In this document: positions 8,694 to 17,142 of the stretch, in pieces
Layout: every line of letters starts with the position of its first letter
Position numbering within the stretch: position 1 is the first letter of the stretch
Assembly: GCA_009360885.1 (NCBI GenBank)
Contig: SPEL01000001.1
Span: 124,001 to 188,000, forward strand
DNA length: 64,000 nt
Direction of reading: 5' to 3'
Origin: Sphingobium sp.
GTDB lineage: Bacteria > Pseudomonadota > Alphaproteobacteria > Sphingomonadales > Sphingomonadaceae
Position numbers and translations under genes: made by a program
The notes under the pieces: model-generated
Databases searched by the model: none
The model's input: only the letters and a program-made list of their open reading frames with translations
What the model was told of the DNA's origin: nothing

Positions 8694-10616
8694 ATGGGCG
8701 TAGCGGTACTGGCGCTGGGCCTGTGCGGGGTGCCGGTTTCGCTGTGGGCGCAGGCTGCGTCCCCGGCGCCAGAGGCAGGCGCAGAGGAAAGACCGGGGAT
8801 AGGGCCAGAAACAGGGGCCGCAACGGGGGCGGGGGATGCTCCGGCTGACGGCGCGCAAGGTGAGGCTGATGGTGTGGGTGAGGCTGCGCCTCCTGCCATT
8901 CCTGCGCCTGAAACCCTCGCCGTTGAGACCAGCCCTGCCGAGATTACGCCCCCAGAAACCGTGCCAGTCCCGCTGGCCGAGGATGCCTATGTTCGGGCGC
9001 GGCTGGCAGAGGGGGATCGCGACCTTCCCGAAGCTGCGCGCTTTTTCGGTGATGCGCTGGCGAATGATCCGGCTGGCCTGTCTGCGGCGCAGCGCGGTTA
9101 TCGTTATGCGGTACTGGCCGGGGACAAGGCGCTGGCGCTTAATGCGGCCAAACGGCTGGATGCTGCCGGGCAATTGACCCGTGATGGCACGGTGCTGTTG
9201 CTGGTTGATGCGTTGGAACGTCGGCAATGGCTGGAAATGCTTTCGCGCACTGACAGGCTGGAGGCAGAGCTGAACCTCGCTTTCCTTAGCCCTTATCTAC
9301 GCAGTTGGTTGTCGCTGTTGCGGAAAGACAAGGATTTTATCGCCCCGCAAATGCCGACGCAGAAGCAAATCGCGGCTCTGGTTGAACGGTATCAGCCAGA
9401 ACAGACCCTTCTTCTCGCTCTGGCGCGGCAGGACCGTGACGGGCTGGAAACGGCGCTTGCGGGGGTGCGTGGCGGTGTGATGTTCGGGCCGGAGCAGCGT
9501 GCGTTGATGGCCGCACATATCGACCGCATGGGCCGCAGGGATCTGGCGCTGGCTTTTCTGGTGCAGGGTGTAACGGCCACAGCAGAGGAGGCCTCCACCC
9601 GCCTTTCCCGCGCAAGGAAACTCTATCGCAAGCGCCCCGTTACCCCCCAATATGGCATAGCAATATTGCTCAACCGATTGGCGCAGGACCTGAAGGGGCA
9701 GGGTGATGGTATTGTCGCGTTCAGCATTGCCCGCATGGCCAGCTTTGTTGATTCTGCCAATGAAGACATACGGGTGAACCTTGCCCATGCGGCGTTGCTG
9801 GCCCGCTATCCTGATATATCGATAACAGAAGCAGCCAAAGTGCCTGCGACATCCGTTGATTACCCCGATGCGCAGATGGTTTTGGCGCGGGCGCTGATCG
9901 CGCAGGAGAATTTTGCTGCTGCTGAGCAGGTTGCGCAGGGGCTGATTGCGCAGGCGGGTAAGGCTCCGCAGGCAGAGGCTTTGGCTGGTGTCGAAATACG
10001 ACGTGGCTGGCGTTTGCTGGGGGATGTACGGGCGCAGGCGAATGATTATCCGGGCGCGGCAGAGGCCTATCAGATGGCAATGTCGGTGGGCACTATATCT
10101 GTCGGTAATGAACCGGCGGAGAATAGCCAGGAGGACCCGTCTTTACTGCTGCAACTGGGCGCATCGCTGGAACAGGCGGGGAAGTGGGATGCGGCCCGCC
10201 CGATGCTGGAACGGGTGGTGGAACTGGCGCCCGATAGCGCCATGGCGCTCAACCATCTCGGCTATGCTCTGGCAGACCGGAAGGAAGACCTACCCCGCGC
10301 CATTAATTTGCTGGAAAAAGCAAATCGCATCAGCCCTGATGAGGCGGCCTATAATGATAGCCTCGGCTGGGCATATTATCGCGCCGGGAACATTGGCAAG
10401 GCATTACCATTATTGCAACGCGCGGTAGAGATGGAGCCTTCGCACAGCGAATTGAACGATCATCTTGGTGATGTTCTATGGGCTGCTGGTCGCCGGTTTG
10501 AGGCTCGCTATGCGTGGATGGCGGCGCTGGTCGCGCTGGATGAAGATGATGAGCGTACCCCCGCGCTGAGGCAGCAATTGGAGCGGAAGCGGGAGAGCGG
10601 GCCGGAGGCGCAATGA
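8694..10616 (+). CDS. Secreted/periplasmic TPR-repeat protein
   Basis: About 640 residues from ATG 8694. The N-terminus is a hydrophobic export signal (VAVLALGLCGVPVSLWAQA). It has no positive charges after this ATG, and the frame upstream is Arg/Lys-rich, so a nonstandard upstream start cannot be excluded. A long Pro/Ala/Glu-rich low-complexity stretch follows, then helical repeats. The C-terminal third holds clear tetratricopeptide repeats (for example ALNHLGYALADRKEDLPRAI and YNDSLGWAYYRAGNIGKALP). The gene sits 49 bp after ETF-QO and overlaps ispE by four bases. TPR domains mediate protein-protein contacts; the partner is unknown. Confidence 0.85.
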   Translation: MGVAVLALGLCGVPVSLWAQAASPAPEAGAEERPGIGPETGAATGAGDAPADGAQGEADGVGEAAPPAIPAPETLAVETSPAEITPPETVPVPLAEDAYVRARLAEGDRDLPEAARFFGDALANDPAGLSAAQRGYRYAVLAGDKALALNAAKRLDAAGQLTRDGTVLLLVDALERRQWLEMLSRTDRLEAELNLAFLSPYLRSWLSLLRKDKDFIAPQMPTQKQIAALVERYQPEQTLLLALARQDRDGLETALAGVRGGVMFGPEQRALMAAHIDRMGRRDLALAFLVQGVTATAEEASTRLSRARKLYRKRPVTPQYGIAILLNRLAQDLKGQGDGIVAFSIARMASFVDSANEDIRVNLAHAALLARYPDISITEAAKVPATSVDYPDAQMVLARALIAQENFAAAEQVAQGLIAQAGKAPQAEALAGVEIRRGWRLLGDVRAQANDYPGAAEAYQMAMSVGTISVGNEPAENSQEDPSLLLQLGASLEQAGKWDAARPMLERVVELAPDSAMALNHLGYALADRKEDLPRAINLLEKANRISPDEAAYNDSLGWAYYRAGNIGKALPLLQRAVEMEPSHSELNDHLGDVLWAAGRRFEARYAWMAALVALDEDDERTPALRQQLERKRESGPEAQ

Positions 10617-11515
10617 CCAGACCAAGAGGGTGCCTTACAAGTCGGGGGGGGCAAGGGAGCGTGACGCAAGAGGATATAGCGCGAGATGCTGGCGTGCAGG
10701 AAATCGCATGGGCCAAAATCAACCTCGCTCTCCATGTCCGGGCGCGGCGAAAAGATGGCTATCATGAGATAGAGAGTCTGTTTGCGTTTGTGGATGATGG
10801 CGACCGGATTGATGTTTGCCCGGCGGATGGTTTGTCGCTGGCGATTACTGGCCCTTTTGGTGATGATCTGACGGTCGATGACGACAATCTCGTGCTGCGC
10901 GCTGCCCATGCGATGCAGGCATATTTTGGCGTGACGCAGGGCGCTGCTATTCTGCTTGATAAACGCCTGCCGATTGCAGCAGGACTGGGCGGCGGTTCTG
11001 CCGACGCCGCAGCGGTTGCCCGTGCGCTCAACCGACTGTGGGGTTTGGGCGCGGACGATGCATCGCTGATTTCTGCCATTGGTTCGCTGGGCGCAGATGT
11101 GCCGGTATGTGTGGCATCGCGCATGGTGACTGGCCGGGGCGTGGGCGATGAAATGACCCCTTTCGCCCGTGCCCCAGAATATCAGGGCCGCCCCTTGTTG
11201 CTGGTAAACCCTTGCATCCCATGCCCTACCGGCCCGGTTTTTCGGGTATGGGATGGGTTGGATCGGGGAGCGATGGGGGAGGATGCGGCCCATTGGCGTA
11301 ACGATCTGGAAGCTGGTGCGGTCACTCTGGTGCCGGTCATTGCCGATGTGCTGGATGCGCTGCACGCTGTAGGCGGCGCGGAAAGGGTCCGCATGTCTGG
11401 TTCCGGCGCGACCTGCTTCGCGCTGTTCTACGATGTGGCATTACGGGATGATGCAGCGAAAAAGCTGCGCGCGCTGCATCCCGACTGGTGGACGATGACG
11501 GGGGCATTATTATGA
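10613..11515 (+). CDS. ispE: 4-diphosphocytidyl-2-C-methyl-D-erythritol kinase
   Basis: GHMP-family kinase of the MEP isoprenoid pathway. It phosphorylates the 2-OH of CDP-methylerythritol using ATP, in the cytoplasm. Seen: the N-terminal substrate block AWAKINLALHVRARRKDGYHE, the ATP-binding GHMP motif PIAAGLGGGSADAAA (about 10969-11013), and the C-terminal motif MSGSGATCFALF. ATG 10613 overlaps the TPR gene's stop (ATGA) and gives 300 residues. A GTG at 10661 would remove a nonconserved 16-residue leader and is a real alternative. The stop overlaps the next gene's ATG. Confidence 0.96.
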   Translation: MTRPRGCLTSRGGQGSVTQEDIARDAGVQEIAWAKINLALHVRARRKDGYHEIESLFAFVDDGDRIDVCPADGLSLAITGPFGDDLTVDDDNLVLRAAHAMQAYFGVTQGAAILLDKRLPIAAGLGGGSADAAAVARALNRLWGLGADDASLISAIGSLGADVPVCVASRMVTGRGVGDEMTPFARAPEYQGRPLLLVNPCIPCPTGPVFRVWDGLDRGAMGEDAAHWRNDLEAGAVTLVPVIADVLDALHAVGGAERVRMSGSGATCFALFYDVALRDDAAKKLRALHPDWWTMTGALL

Positions 11516-12252
11516 ACGCAATGGCAGAACAGGTGGCAACAGAGGCCTTCACATGGATGAGCGGCGGTAAAACGCCAATCTTGATCGTCGCGGATCATGC
11601 CAGCGCGCATGTGCCCGATGATATTGACCTCGGCATTGATCCGGCTCTGCTTAACAATCATATCGCCGTCGATATTGGTGTGGCGCAGGTCGCGGCACTG
11701 CTGGTTGAGCGCCTGCAATGCAGCGCCTTATTGGGCGGGGTGTCGCGGCTGGTGATTGATCTTAACCGCGAAGAAACCTCCTCCGGCCTTATTCCGGTCA
11801 TCAGTGATGGCCACAAAATCGCTGGCAATGAAGGGGTGGACCGTGCGGCCCGTATCGCCCGCTTTTATCACCCTTATCATGATGAATTAACGGCGCGCCT
11901 TTCGGCAATGGCGCACCCATTCATTTTTTCGCTTCATAGTTTTACGCCCTTTTTGAAGGAAAAGCCGGAAGAAAAGCGCCCATGGGAAATCGGTATCCTT
12001 TATAATCAGGATGAGCGGGCGGCGCGTCTTGCCATCCCTATGCTGGAGGAAGCCGGGGCAGTTGTGGGCGATCAGCAGCCTTATTCCGGGCGCATATTGA
12101 ATGCGACGATGAACCGTCATGCGGAAGGGGCGGGCCATCCCTATCTGGGGGTGGAAATGCGGCAGGATATTTCTGGCACGTCTGTAGGGCAGCGATATTA
12201 TACCGATTTGCTGGCCCCGGTGCTGGAGCAATGCCGGGCTTTGCTTGCATAA
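11512..12252 (+). CDS. N-formylglutamate amidohydrolase family protein
   Basis: 246 residues, starting at ATG 11512, which overlaps the ispE stop. It belongs to the FGase family of zinc-type amidohydrolases: VADHASAHVP near the N-terminus, the SRLVIDLNREE block, HPYHDEL, and FSLHSFTPF. It may hydrolyse N-formyl- or related N-acyl-amino acids. No histidine-utilisation genes are nearby, so the substrate is open. The last codons lie inside the first unit of a 36-bp tandem duplication (12235-12306), so the second unit carries a copy of the stop context. Confidence 0.85.
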   Translation: MNAMAEQVATEAFTWMSGGKTPILIVADHASAHVPDDIDLGIDPALLNNHIAVDIGVAQVAALLVERLQCSALLGGVSRLVIDLNREETSSGLIPVISDGHKIAGNEGVDRAARIARFYHPYHDELTARLSAMAHPFIFSLHSFTPFLKEKPEEKRPWEIGILYNQDERAARLAIPMLEEAGAVVGDQQPYSGRILNATMNRHAEGAGHPYLGVEMRQDISGTSVGQRYYTDLLAPVLEQCRALLA

Positions 12253-12306
12253 GCTGGCCAGAAAGCACATCGGGCTTTGCTTGTATAAGCTGGCTAGAAA
12301 GCACAT
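12235..12306. repeat. 36-bp tandem duplication across the 3' end of the amidohydrolase gene
   Basis: Unit 1 is 12235-12270 and unit 2 is 12271-12306. They are identical except for two C-to-T changes (GCATAAG/GTATAAG and GGCCAG/GGCTAG). Four more bases (CGGG) begin a third unit. Unit 1 includes the gene's final codons and TAA; unit 2 repeats the stop context in the 3' untranslated region. Confidence 0.95.
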
Positions 12307-12422
12307 CGGGTTTTACGCGCCTGAGCGAGGCCTGTAAGGCTGCCCGCTTGCATGAAGGGAGGCAGCCCGGTAGAGCGGGAAGCGGGGCGGTTTCGCCCTG
12401 TAATGCCTGATAAGGAACGCAC

Positions 12423-12896
12423 ATGCAGCATCAACATTCTCTCCCGGCAGGGCGCGCTGCGACGGTGGCGGGCTTGTCTGTGCTGGCGTTGTTATCGGCC
12501 TGTGGCGGGGCGCAGGATAAGGGCAGCTTGCCTGACACGTCCACGACACCAATATCGTGCAAGACGGCAGGGGCGAAGGATTTTACCGATGGCTGCGCGT
12601 TGGAATGGCTGGTCACGGATAGCGGGAAGGATCGCCATTTTCTGCTGCATCACCCCGATGGTGGTTTTCGGCGGTTCATCTTGTCGGCAGATGGTGGGCG
12701 CATCAATGCGGCTGATGGCGCGGAGGCGCTGACCCTCGAAGGTCCGGCAGATGGCAAAGTGGCCCTTTTGATTGGCGAAGATGTGTATCGTCTGACGGAG
12801 CAGGATTTGCAGCCGCCCGCCTCTGATGCTCCTGCGTCTGGTGCCGATAGCGATAATGCTACCGATCACAACGCAGAGGCGGACGTTCAGCCGTGA
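12423..12896 (+). CDS. Predicted lipoprotein of unknown function
   Basis: 157 residues; not recognised as a named family. A signal sequence ending in the lipobox LLSAC predicts lipid modification at Cys (about residue 27) and attachment to a membrane facing the periplasm. The mature part holds the segment GCALEWLVTDSGKDRHFLLH and an acidic, Ala/Asp-rich tail. The start is supported by a GGA ribosome site (AAGGAACGCAC) before ATG. It follows the amidohydrolase by 170 bp and precedes nnr by 13 bp, so it may be co-transcribed. Confidence 0.75.
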   Translation: MQHQHSLPAGRAATVAGLSVLALLSACGGAQDKGSLPDTSTTPISCKTAGAKDFTDGCALEWLVTDSGKDRHFLLHHPDGGFRRFILSADGGRINAADGAEALTLEGPADGKVALLIGEDVYRLTEQDLQPPASDAPASGADSDNATDHNAEADVQP

Positions 12897-12909
12897 CAGG
12901 ATCGCCGTC

Positions 12910-14325
12910 ATGATAGGTGACGCCATGAAGGGGGCAGCCATAGTAACTGCCGCAGAAATGCGCACGGCAGAGCAGGCTCTGTTTGCGAGCGGCATCGCTG
13001 AATATGATGTGATGGTGCGTGCTGGCCGTGCAATTGCGAGCATCATCTGGCGTGTCGGGGCGCAGCGTGATGTGCTGGTGCTATGCGGTCCGGGTAATAA
13101 TGGCGGCGATGGTTATGTGATTGCGCGGGTGCTGCGGGACTATGGTGTGCCGGTCCGTGTGGCGGCTCTGGCCCTGCCGGTTACGCCATCGGCGCAGCAG
13201 GCCTTCGCGGAGTGGGGCGGCCCGGTTGAAGAGTTTATGGCAGCGTTCCCTGCAACGCAGATTGTCGATGCGTTGTTTGGGACCGGCCTGACACGGGGGC
13301 TGGATGCGGCAGTATCCGGCCAACTGAGCGCCCTCGCGCAGCAGGCCAGCTATGTTTATGCGGTGGATTTGCCCAGTGGTATCTCCACCGATGATGGGGC
13401 TGTCCTCTCCCCTGTGCCGCATTATTCGCTGTGCCTGTCGGTCGGTGCGTGGAAGCGCGCCCATATGCTGCGCCCTGCCATATCGCATTGGGATGATGCG
13501 CTGTGCCTCGATATTGGGGTGGATGGGCAGGCGGCGAAGCTGCGGCATCTGGAACGGCCTGTTCTCTCTGCCCCGGCTGATGATGCGCATAAATATCGGC
13601 GTGGGCTGGTGGCGGTGGTCGCCGGTAGCATGGCGGGTGCGGCGGCACTTGCGGCGCAGGCGGCTGCGCGCGGCGGTGCGGGCTATGTGCGGCTGCTCGG
13701 TGCGCAGGCGATTGTTGAAACGCCCCATGCCATTGTGCGGGCGTCGTTGCGAAATGAAGAAAAGCTCAGCGATGATCGCATATCAGCGTTGTTGATTGGC
13801 CCCGGCCTTGGGCGGTCGGATATGGCACGGGAGAGGTTGAGGGCAGGCCTTGCCACGCCTTATGCTAAGGTGCTGGATGCCGATGCATTATGGTTGCTGG
13901 CGGAGGAAGAGCGTGCCCTTCCTTTTGCGACAGCCAATATTCTTACCCCGCATGAGGGGGAATTTGCCCGTCTGTTCCCGGATATTGATGGTCCCGGTGG
14001 TGAGATGACAGTGATAGACCGCGCCCTTGCCGCATCGTCGCGCTGCGGTGCCGTGGTGGTGCTGAAGGGACCGACAACAGTGATTGCTGCGCCAGATGGT
14101 CGCGCTCGCGTTGCAGAGCGCGCCTCAAGCTGGCTTTCGACCGCCGGAACAGGGGACGTGCTGGCGGGCTTATGCGCCGCGCGTCTCGCCGTTACCCATG
14201 ATCCGTTCACGACGGCGTGCGAGGCTGTATGGTTGCACGCTGATGCTGCCCGCCGCGCAGGCCCGGCCTTTATTGCGGATGATTTGCTCTGCACCATTGC
14301 TCCTTCGATAGAAAGCTGCCTTTGA
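12910..14325 (+). CDS. nnr: Bifunctional NAD(P)H-hydrate epimerase / ADP-dependent NAD(P)H-hydrate dehydratase
   Basis: Repairs hydrated NAD(P)H. The N-terminal YjeF_N domain epimerises NAD(P)HX (LCGPGNNGGDGYVIARVL, then VDALFGTGLTRGL). The C-terminal ribokinase-like domain dehydrates S-NAD(P)HX using ADP (VAVVAGSMAGAAALAAQAA, LLIGPGLGR, VVLKGPTTVIAAPDG and the LSTAGTGDVLAG motif). ATG 12910 gives 471 residues. ATG 12925 is as plausible because AGGTGA lies just before it. The TGA stop overlaps the TTG start of the next gene. Confidence 0.93.
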   Translation: MIGDAMKGAAIVTAAEMRTAEQALFASGIAEYDVMVRAGRAIASIIWRVGAQRDVLVLCGPGNNGGDGYVIARVLRDYGVPVRVAALALPVTPSAQQAFAEWGGPVEEFMAAFPATQIVDALFGTGLTRGLDAAVSGQLSALAQQASYVYAVDLPSGISTDDGAVLSPVPHYSLCLSVGAWKRAHMLRPAISHWDDALCLDIGVDGQAAKLRHLERPVLSAPADDAHKYRRGLVAVVAGSMAGAAALAAQAAARGGAGYVRLLGAQAIVETPHAIVRASLRNEEKLSDDRISALLIGPGLGRSDMARERLRAGLATPYAKVLDADALWLLAEEERALPFATANILTPHEGEFARLFPDIDGPGGEMTVIDRALAASSRCGAVVVLKGPTTVIAAPDGRARVAERASSWLSTAGTGDVLAGLCAARLAVTHDPFTTACEAVWLHADAARRAGPAFIADDLLCTIAPSIESCL

Positions 14326-15521
14326 CCGATATTTCCACGATCATCCGTATCGCCGCCAAGGGCGATGGGGTTACTGCCGATGGCCGCCATGTACCGATGA
14401 GCGCGCCGGGGGACCGACTGCGCGTTGATGGCGGGTTGGATTTTGGCCCCCATCATGCGGACCCGATCTGCGCCCATTATCCCCTATGCGGCGGGTGCCA
14501 GCTTCAGCATCTCGATGATGAAAGCTATGTGGCCTATGTGCGGGACCGCGTGGCCGGAGCGCTGGTAGGACAGGATGTTGCGGTGGGCGATGTGCTTCCC
14601 GCTTATGTTTCTCCGGCAAAGTCTCGTCGCCGTGCGGCATTGCGGGCAGTACGTTTTGGACGGAAGGTTCTCTTTGGTTTCTCCAGCGAGAATAGCCATC
14701 GCATTGTTGACCTCAGCATGTGTGAGGTGTTGCACCCGGCCTTATTCGCATTGATTGCACCTTTGCGCGGCCTGCTCACCCCGATGGTGGGGGATAAAAG
14801 GGCGGTGCAGGCGAAAATGACCCTTACCGATCAGGGCGTTGATGTGCTGCTGGAGGGGGTTAAGGCGGAAGGGTTGGAGGAATCGGAACGGTTGACCGAT
14901 TTTGCGGCCCGGCATGGCCTTGCGCGATTGTCGCTTGACGATGGCTATGGTCCTCAGCCTCGGTATGAACCGGAACCAGTGACGATCAGTTTCGATGGTG
15001 TCGCGGTCGCTAGCCCGCCTTATGCGTTCTTACAGGCAACGCAGGATGGGGAAAAGGCGCTTGTGGGTGCCGTTGGCCGTGCGTTGGATGGGGTCAATAT
15101 ATGGGCCGATTTATTCTGCGGCATGGGGACGTTTGCGCTCAGCCTTGGGCGGAGCAAGCGGGTCTATGCGGCGGAGGCGGCACAGGATCTGATATTGTCC
15201 CTCAAGAGCGCAGCCGGGCGCGCCGGGCGACAGGTTGCGGCAGATCATCGTGACCTGTTCCGTCGTCCTCTCATCCCCGCTGAACTTAATCGCTTCGGGG
15301 CGATCTTGTTGGACCCGCCCCGTGCCGGTGCGAGGGAGCAGGTGGTACAGCTCGCGCAATCAGATGTTCCGGTCATTGCCTATGTCAGCTGTAACCCCGG
15401 CAGCTTCGCACGCGATGCGAAAACATTGACGGAGGCAGGTTATCGCCTTGAAACGGTGCAACCGGTGGGGCAATTTCGTTGGTCCACCCATGTGGAACTG
15501 GCGGGGGTTTTCCGTAAATAA
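14322..15521 (+). CDS. 23S rRNA (uracil-C5)-methyltransferase-like protein, RlmD/TrmA family
   Basis: Class I SAM-dependent RNA uracil-5-methyltransferase, 399 residues. A cysteine cluster that would bind [4Fe-4S] is seen (ICAHYPLCGGCQLQ, with a further Cys in SMCEVLHP). The SAM fold follows: DLFCGMGTFALSLG, then LLDPPRAGA, and the catalytic nucleophile Cys in YVSCNPGSFARD. The Cys cluster favours RlmC/RlmD over TrmA; the exact target uridine cannot be told. Translation starts at TTG 14322, in a TTGA overlap with nnr, which implies coupled translation. Confidence 0.88.
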   Translation: MTDISTIIRIAAKGDGVTADGRHVPMSAPGDRLRVDGGLDFGPHHADPICAHYPLCGGCQLQHLDDESYVAYVRDRVAGALVGQDVAVGDVLPAYVSPAKSRRRAALRAVRFGRKVLFGFSSENSHRIVDLSMCEVLHPALFALIAPLRGLLTPMVGDKRAVQAKMTLTDQGVDVLLEGVKAEGLEESERLTDFAARHGLARLSLDDGYGPQPRYEPEPVTISFDGVAVASPPYAFLQATQDGEKALVGAVGRALDGVNIWADLFCGMGTFALSLGRSKRVYAAEAAQDLILSLKSAAGRAGRQVAADHRDLFRRPLIPAELNRFGAILLDPPRAGAREQVVQLAQSDVPVIAYVSCNPGSFARDAKTLTEAGYRLETVQPVGQFRWSTHVELAGVFRK

Positions 15522-15579
15522 GGGTTGCGTATTGCCCACCCTTTGTTCGAATTAACGGCATTCGGCAGAAAGCAAAAAT

Positions 15580-15942
15580 ATGTGTGATCGTGATAAAGGC
15601 CTTGTCCTGAACCCTAAATATGACGCCAATGGCCTCATCACCGCCGTGGTGACGGATGCGGCGACTGGTGAGGTTCTGATGCTCGCCCATATGAATGCTG
15701 ATGCGCTGGTGAAAACACAGGAAACCGGTATTGCCCATTTCTGGTCTCGTAGTCGGGAAAAGCTGTGGATGAAGGGTGAGACATCCGGCCATGTGCTGCG
15801 GGTGAAAGAATTGCGGATTGATTGCGATCAGGATGCCTTATGGGTGATTGCGGACCCGGCGGGGCCAGCCTGTCATACGGGTGAACGGAGCTGCTTTTTT
15901 CGTCGGCTGACCAGTGATGGGTTGGAGCCTGTGTCGGGGTGA
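15580..15942 (+). CDS. hisI: Phosphoribosyl-AMP cyclohydrolase
   Basis: Third step of histidine synthesis: opens the adenine ring of PR-AMP, a zinc/magnesium enzyme in the cytoplasm. 120 residues. Family blocks are all present: [30 protein letters not shown], the metal site IDCDQDALW, and [10 protein letters not shown]. It is a stand-alone HisI with no HisE fused or adjacent. The stop overlaps the next gene's start region (GTGATGATG). Confidence 0.96.
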   Translation: MCDRDKGLVLNPKYDANGLITAVVTDAATGEVLMLAHMNADALVKTQETGIAHFWSRSREKLWMKGETSGHVLRVKELRIDCDQDALWVIADPAGPACHTGERSCFFRRLTSDGLEPVSG

Positions 15943-16571
15943 TGATGCCGCGCCGGGGCGTATCATTGGTTTCCATGGCCTTGGGCGTGGGCTTGCCGCT
16001 GATCGGCTTACTTTCCGCCTGTGACGGGGGGGCGGAAAACGCTGCGCAGCAACCTGTTGGTAAAGCGGCTTCCTCGGTCAACCGCAATATTGCTTCCTCC
16101 ATTCCCCCGGCGGCGCAGGCTCTGGAACTGGCTGCGGCGCAGGCCGGATTGATAACTAATGGAGGAGTTATCTCCCCCGTCGGTCTTTATCGACACCGGC
16201 ATGAGGCTGGGCGCGACAGCCTCTGTCTGCTTCCCGGCAAAGAAGATGGCGTTCTGCGTTTCGGCATGGAGGCCAGCTTTGGTGAGAATATTGATTGTCA
16301 GGGGCATGGAACGGCGCGGCTGTCGGGTGATCGGTTGATCTTCAATTTTGCCCGCTCTGCCTGCATCATTATCGCCCAATATGAAGGGGACCGTATCGTC
16401 CTTCCCGGTGCGCTGGATGGTGAATGCCAGAAACATTGTACCAACCGCGGTTCCCTTGCCGGGGTGTCCTTCCCCCGTGTTTCGCGTGAGGCGTCCGTCG
16501 CAGCGGCTGCCACGACAGAAAAAGCGGAGGGAGCAGCAAAAAGCGGTGGGGCGCTGTGTCCGGCGGTATGA
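15942..16571 (+). CDS. Predicted lipoprotein of unknown function
   Basis: 209 residues from ATG 15942 (15945 also possible). A positively charged n-region, hydrophobic stretch and lipobox LLSAC predict a lipoprotein. The mature region has paired cysteines (SLCLLPG, IDCQGHG, SACIII, GECQKHC, ALCPAV) that could form disulfides in the periplasm. The segment SFGENIDCQGHGTARLSGDR suggests a small beta-rich fold. No family recognised. It is translationally linked to hisI and ends 53 bp before the MerR gene. Confidence 0.7.
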   Translation: MMPRRGVSLVSMALGVGLPLIGLLSACDGGAENAAQQPVGKAASSVNRNIASSIPPAAQALELAAAQAGLITNGGVISPVGLYRHRHEAGRDSLCLLPGKEDGVLRFGMEASFGENIDCQGHGTARLSGDRLIFNFARSACIIIAQYEGDRIVLPGALDGECQKHCTNRGSLAGVSFPRVSREASVAAAATTEKAEGAAKSGGALCPAV

Positions 16572-16593
16572 TGAAAGTGTGAGTTTATGCGCT

Positions 16594-16617
16594 ATTGACG
16601 TTAACGTAAACGTCAAT
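16594..16617. promoter_or_regulatory. Palindromic operator inside the MerR-gene promoter
   Basis: 24-bp near-perfect palindrome: ATTGACGTT (16594-16602) and AACGTCAAT (16609-16617) around an ACGT core, with one mismatched pair. It fills the spacer of the sigma-70 promoter at 16595-16623. It resembles, from memory, the sites of LiuR-type MerR regulators; that match was not checked. Confidence 0.65.
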
Positions 16618-16623
16618 TATCAT
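16595..16623 (+). promoter_or_regulatory. Sigma-70 promoter of the MerR regulator gene
   Basis: TTGACG (16595-16600), 17-bp spacer, TATCAT (16618-16623). The spacing and hexamers are close to consensus. The predicted start point (about 16630) falls on the ATG at 16631, so the message may be leaderless. Confidence 0.65.
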
Positions 16624-16630
16624 CATGCCC

Positions 16631-17077
16631 ATGGATGATATGACAACCACAATGCCTTACTTCACTTTGGGCCGGGTTGATCTGCCCGATGTGAAAGAGC
16701 AGGAAAGCTATAGCATTTCTGACCTTGCAGGCGAATTTGGCGTTACTGCCCGTGCGTTACGTTTTTATGAAGATGAAGGGTTGCTTTCCCCTCGGCGTCA
16801 GGGGGCTACGCGCATTTATGGCAGGCGGGATCGCGCCCGCCTCGCATGGATATTGCGGGCCAAGCGCGTGGGGTTCAGCCTGTCTGAAATCCGTGAGATG
16901 ATCGATCTTTATGATCTGGGCGATGGCCGGGTGAAGCAACGCGAGGTCACACTGCAAAAATGTCAGGAACGCATTGCCCTGCTGGAGCGTCAGAGACAGG
17001 ACATCAACGGCGCAATAGAGGAACTGGCTGCCTTCATCATGCTGGTGGAAACCAGCCTGAAGCTGGAGCAGGAATAG
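16631..17077 (+). CDS. MerR-family transcriptional regulator (LiuR-like)
   Basis: 148 residues from ATG 16631; 16625, 16640 and 16652 are alternative ATGs. No ribosome site is seen before any early ATG, and 16631 matches the predicted transcript start. The MerR winged helix is clear: YSISDLAGEFGVTARALRFY, EDEGLLSPRR, then a coiled dimerisation helix (CQERIALLERQRQDINGAIEEL). The family controls acyl-CoA catabolism in many proteobacteria, and the next gene is an acyl-CoA dehydrogenase. The palindrome in its promoter suggests autoregulation. No metal-binding Cys pattern is seen. Function beyond this is inference. Confidence 0.85.
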   Translation: MDDMTTTMPYFTLGRVDLPDVKEQESYSISDLAGEFGVTARALRFYEDEGLLSPRRQGATRIYGRRDRARLAWILRAKRVGFSLSEIREMIDLYDLGDGRVKQREVTLQKCQERIALLERQRQDINGAIEELAAFIMLVETSLKLEQE

Positions 17078-17142
17078 CTGAAACACCTATAATCAGGCAA
17101 GATCACGCCCGTTAGCAGGCCGACAAGCAGGAGAGAGAAGCG

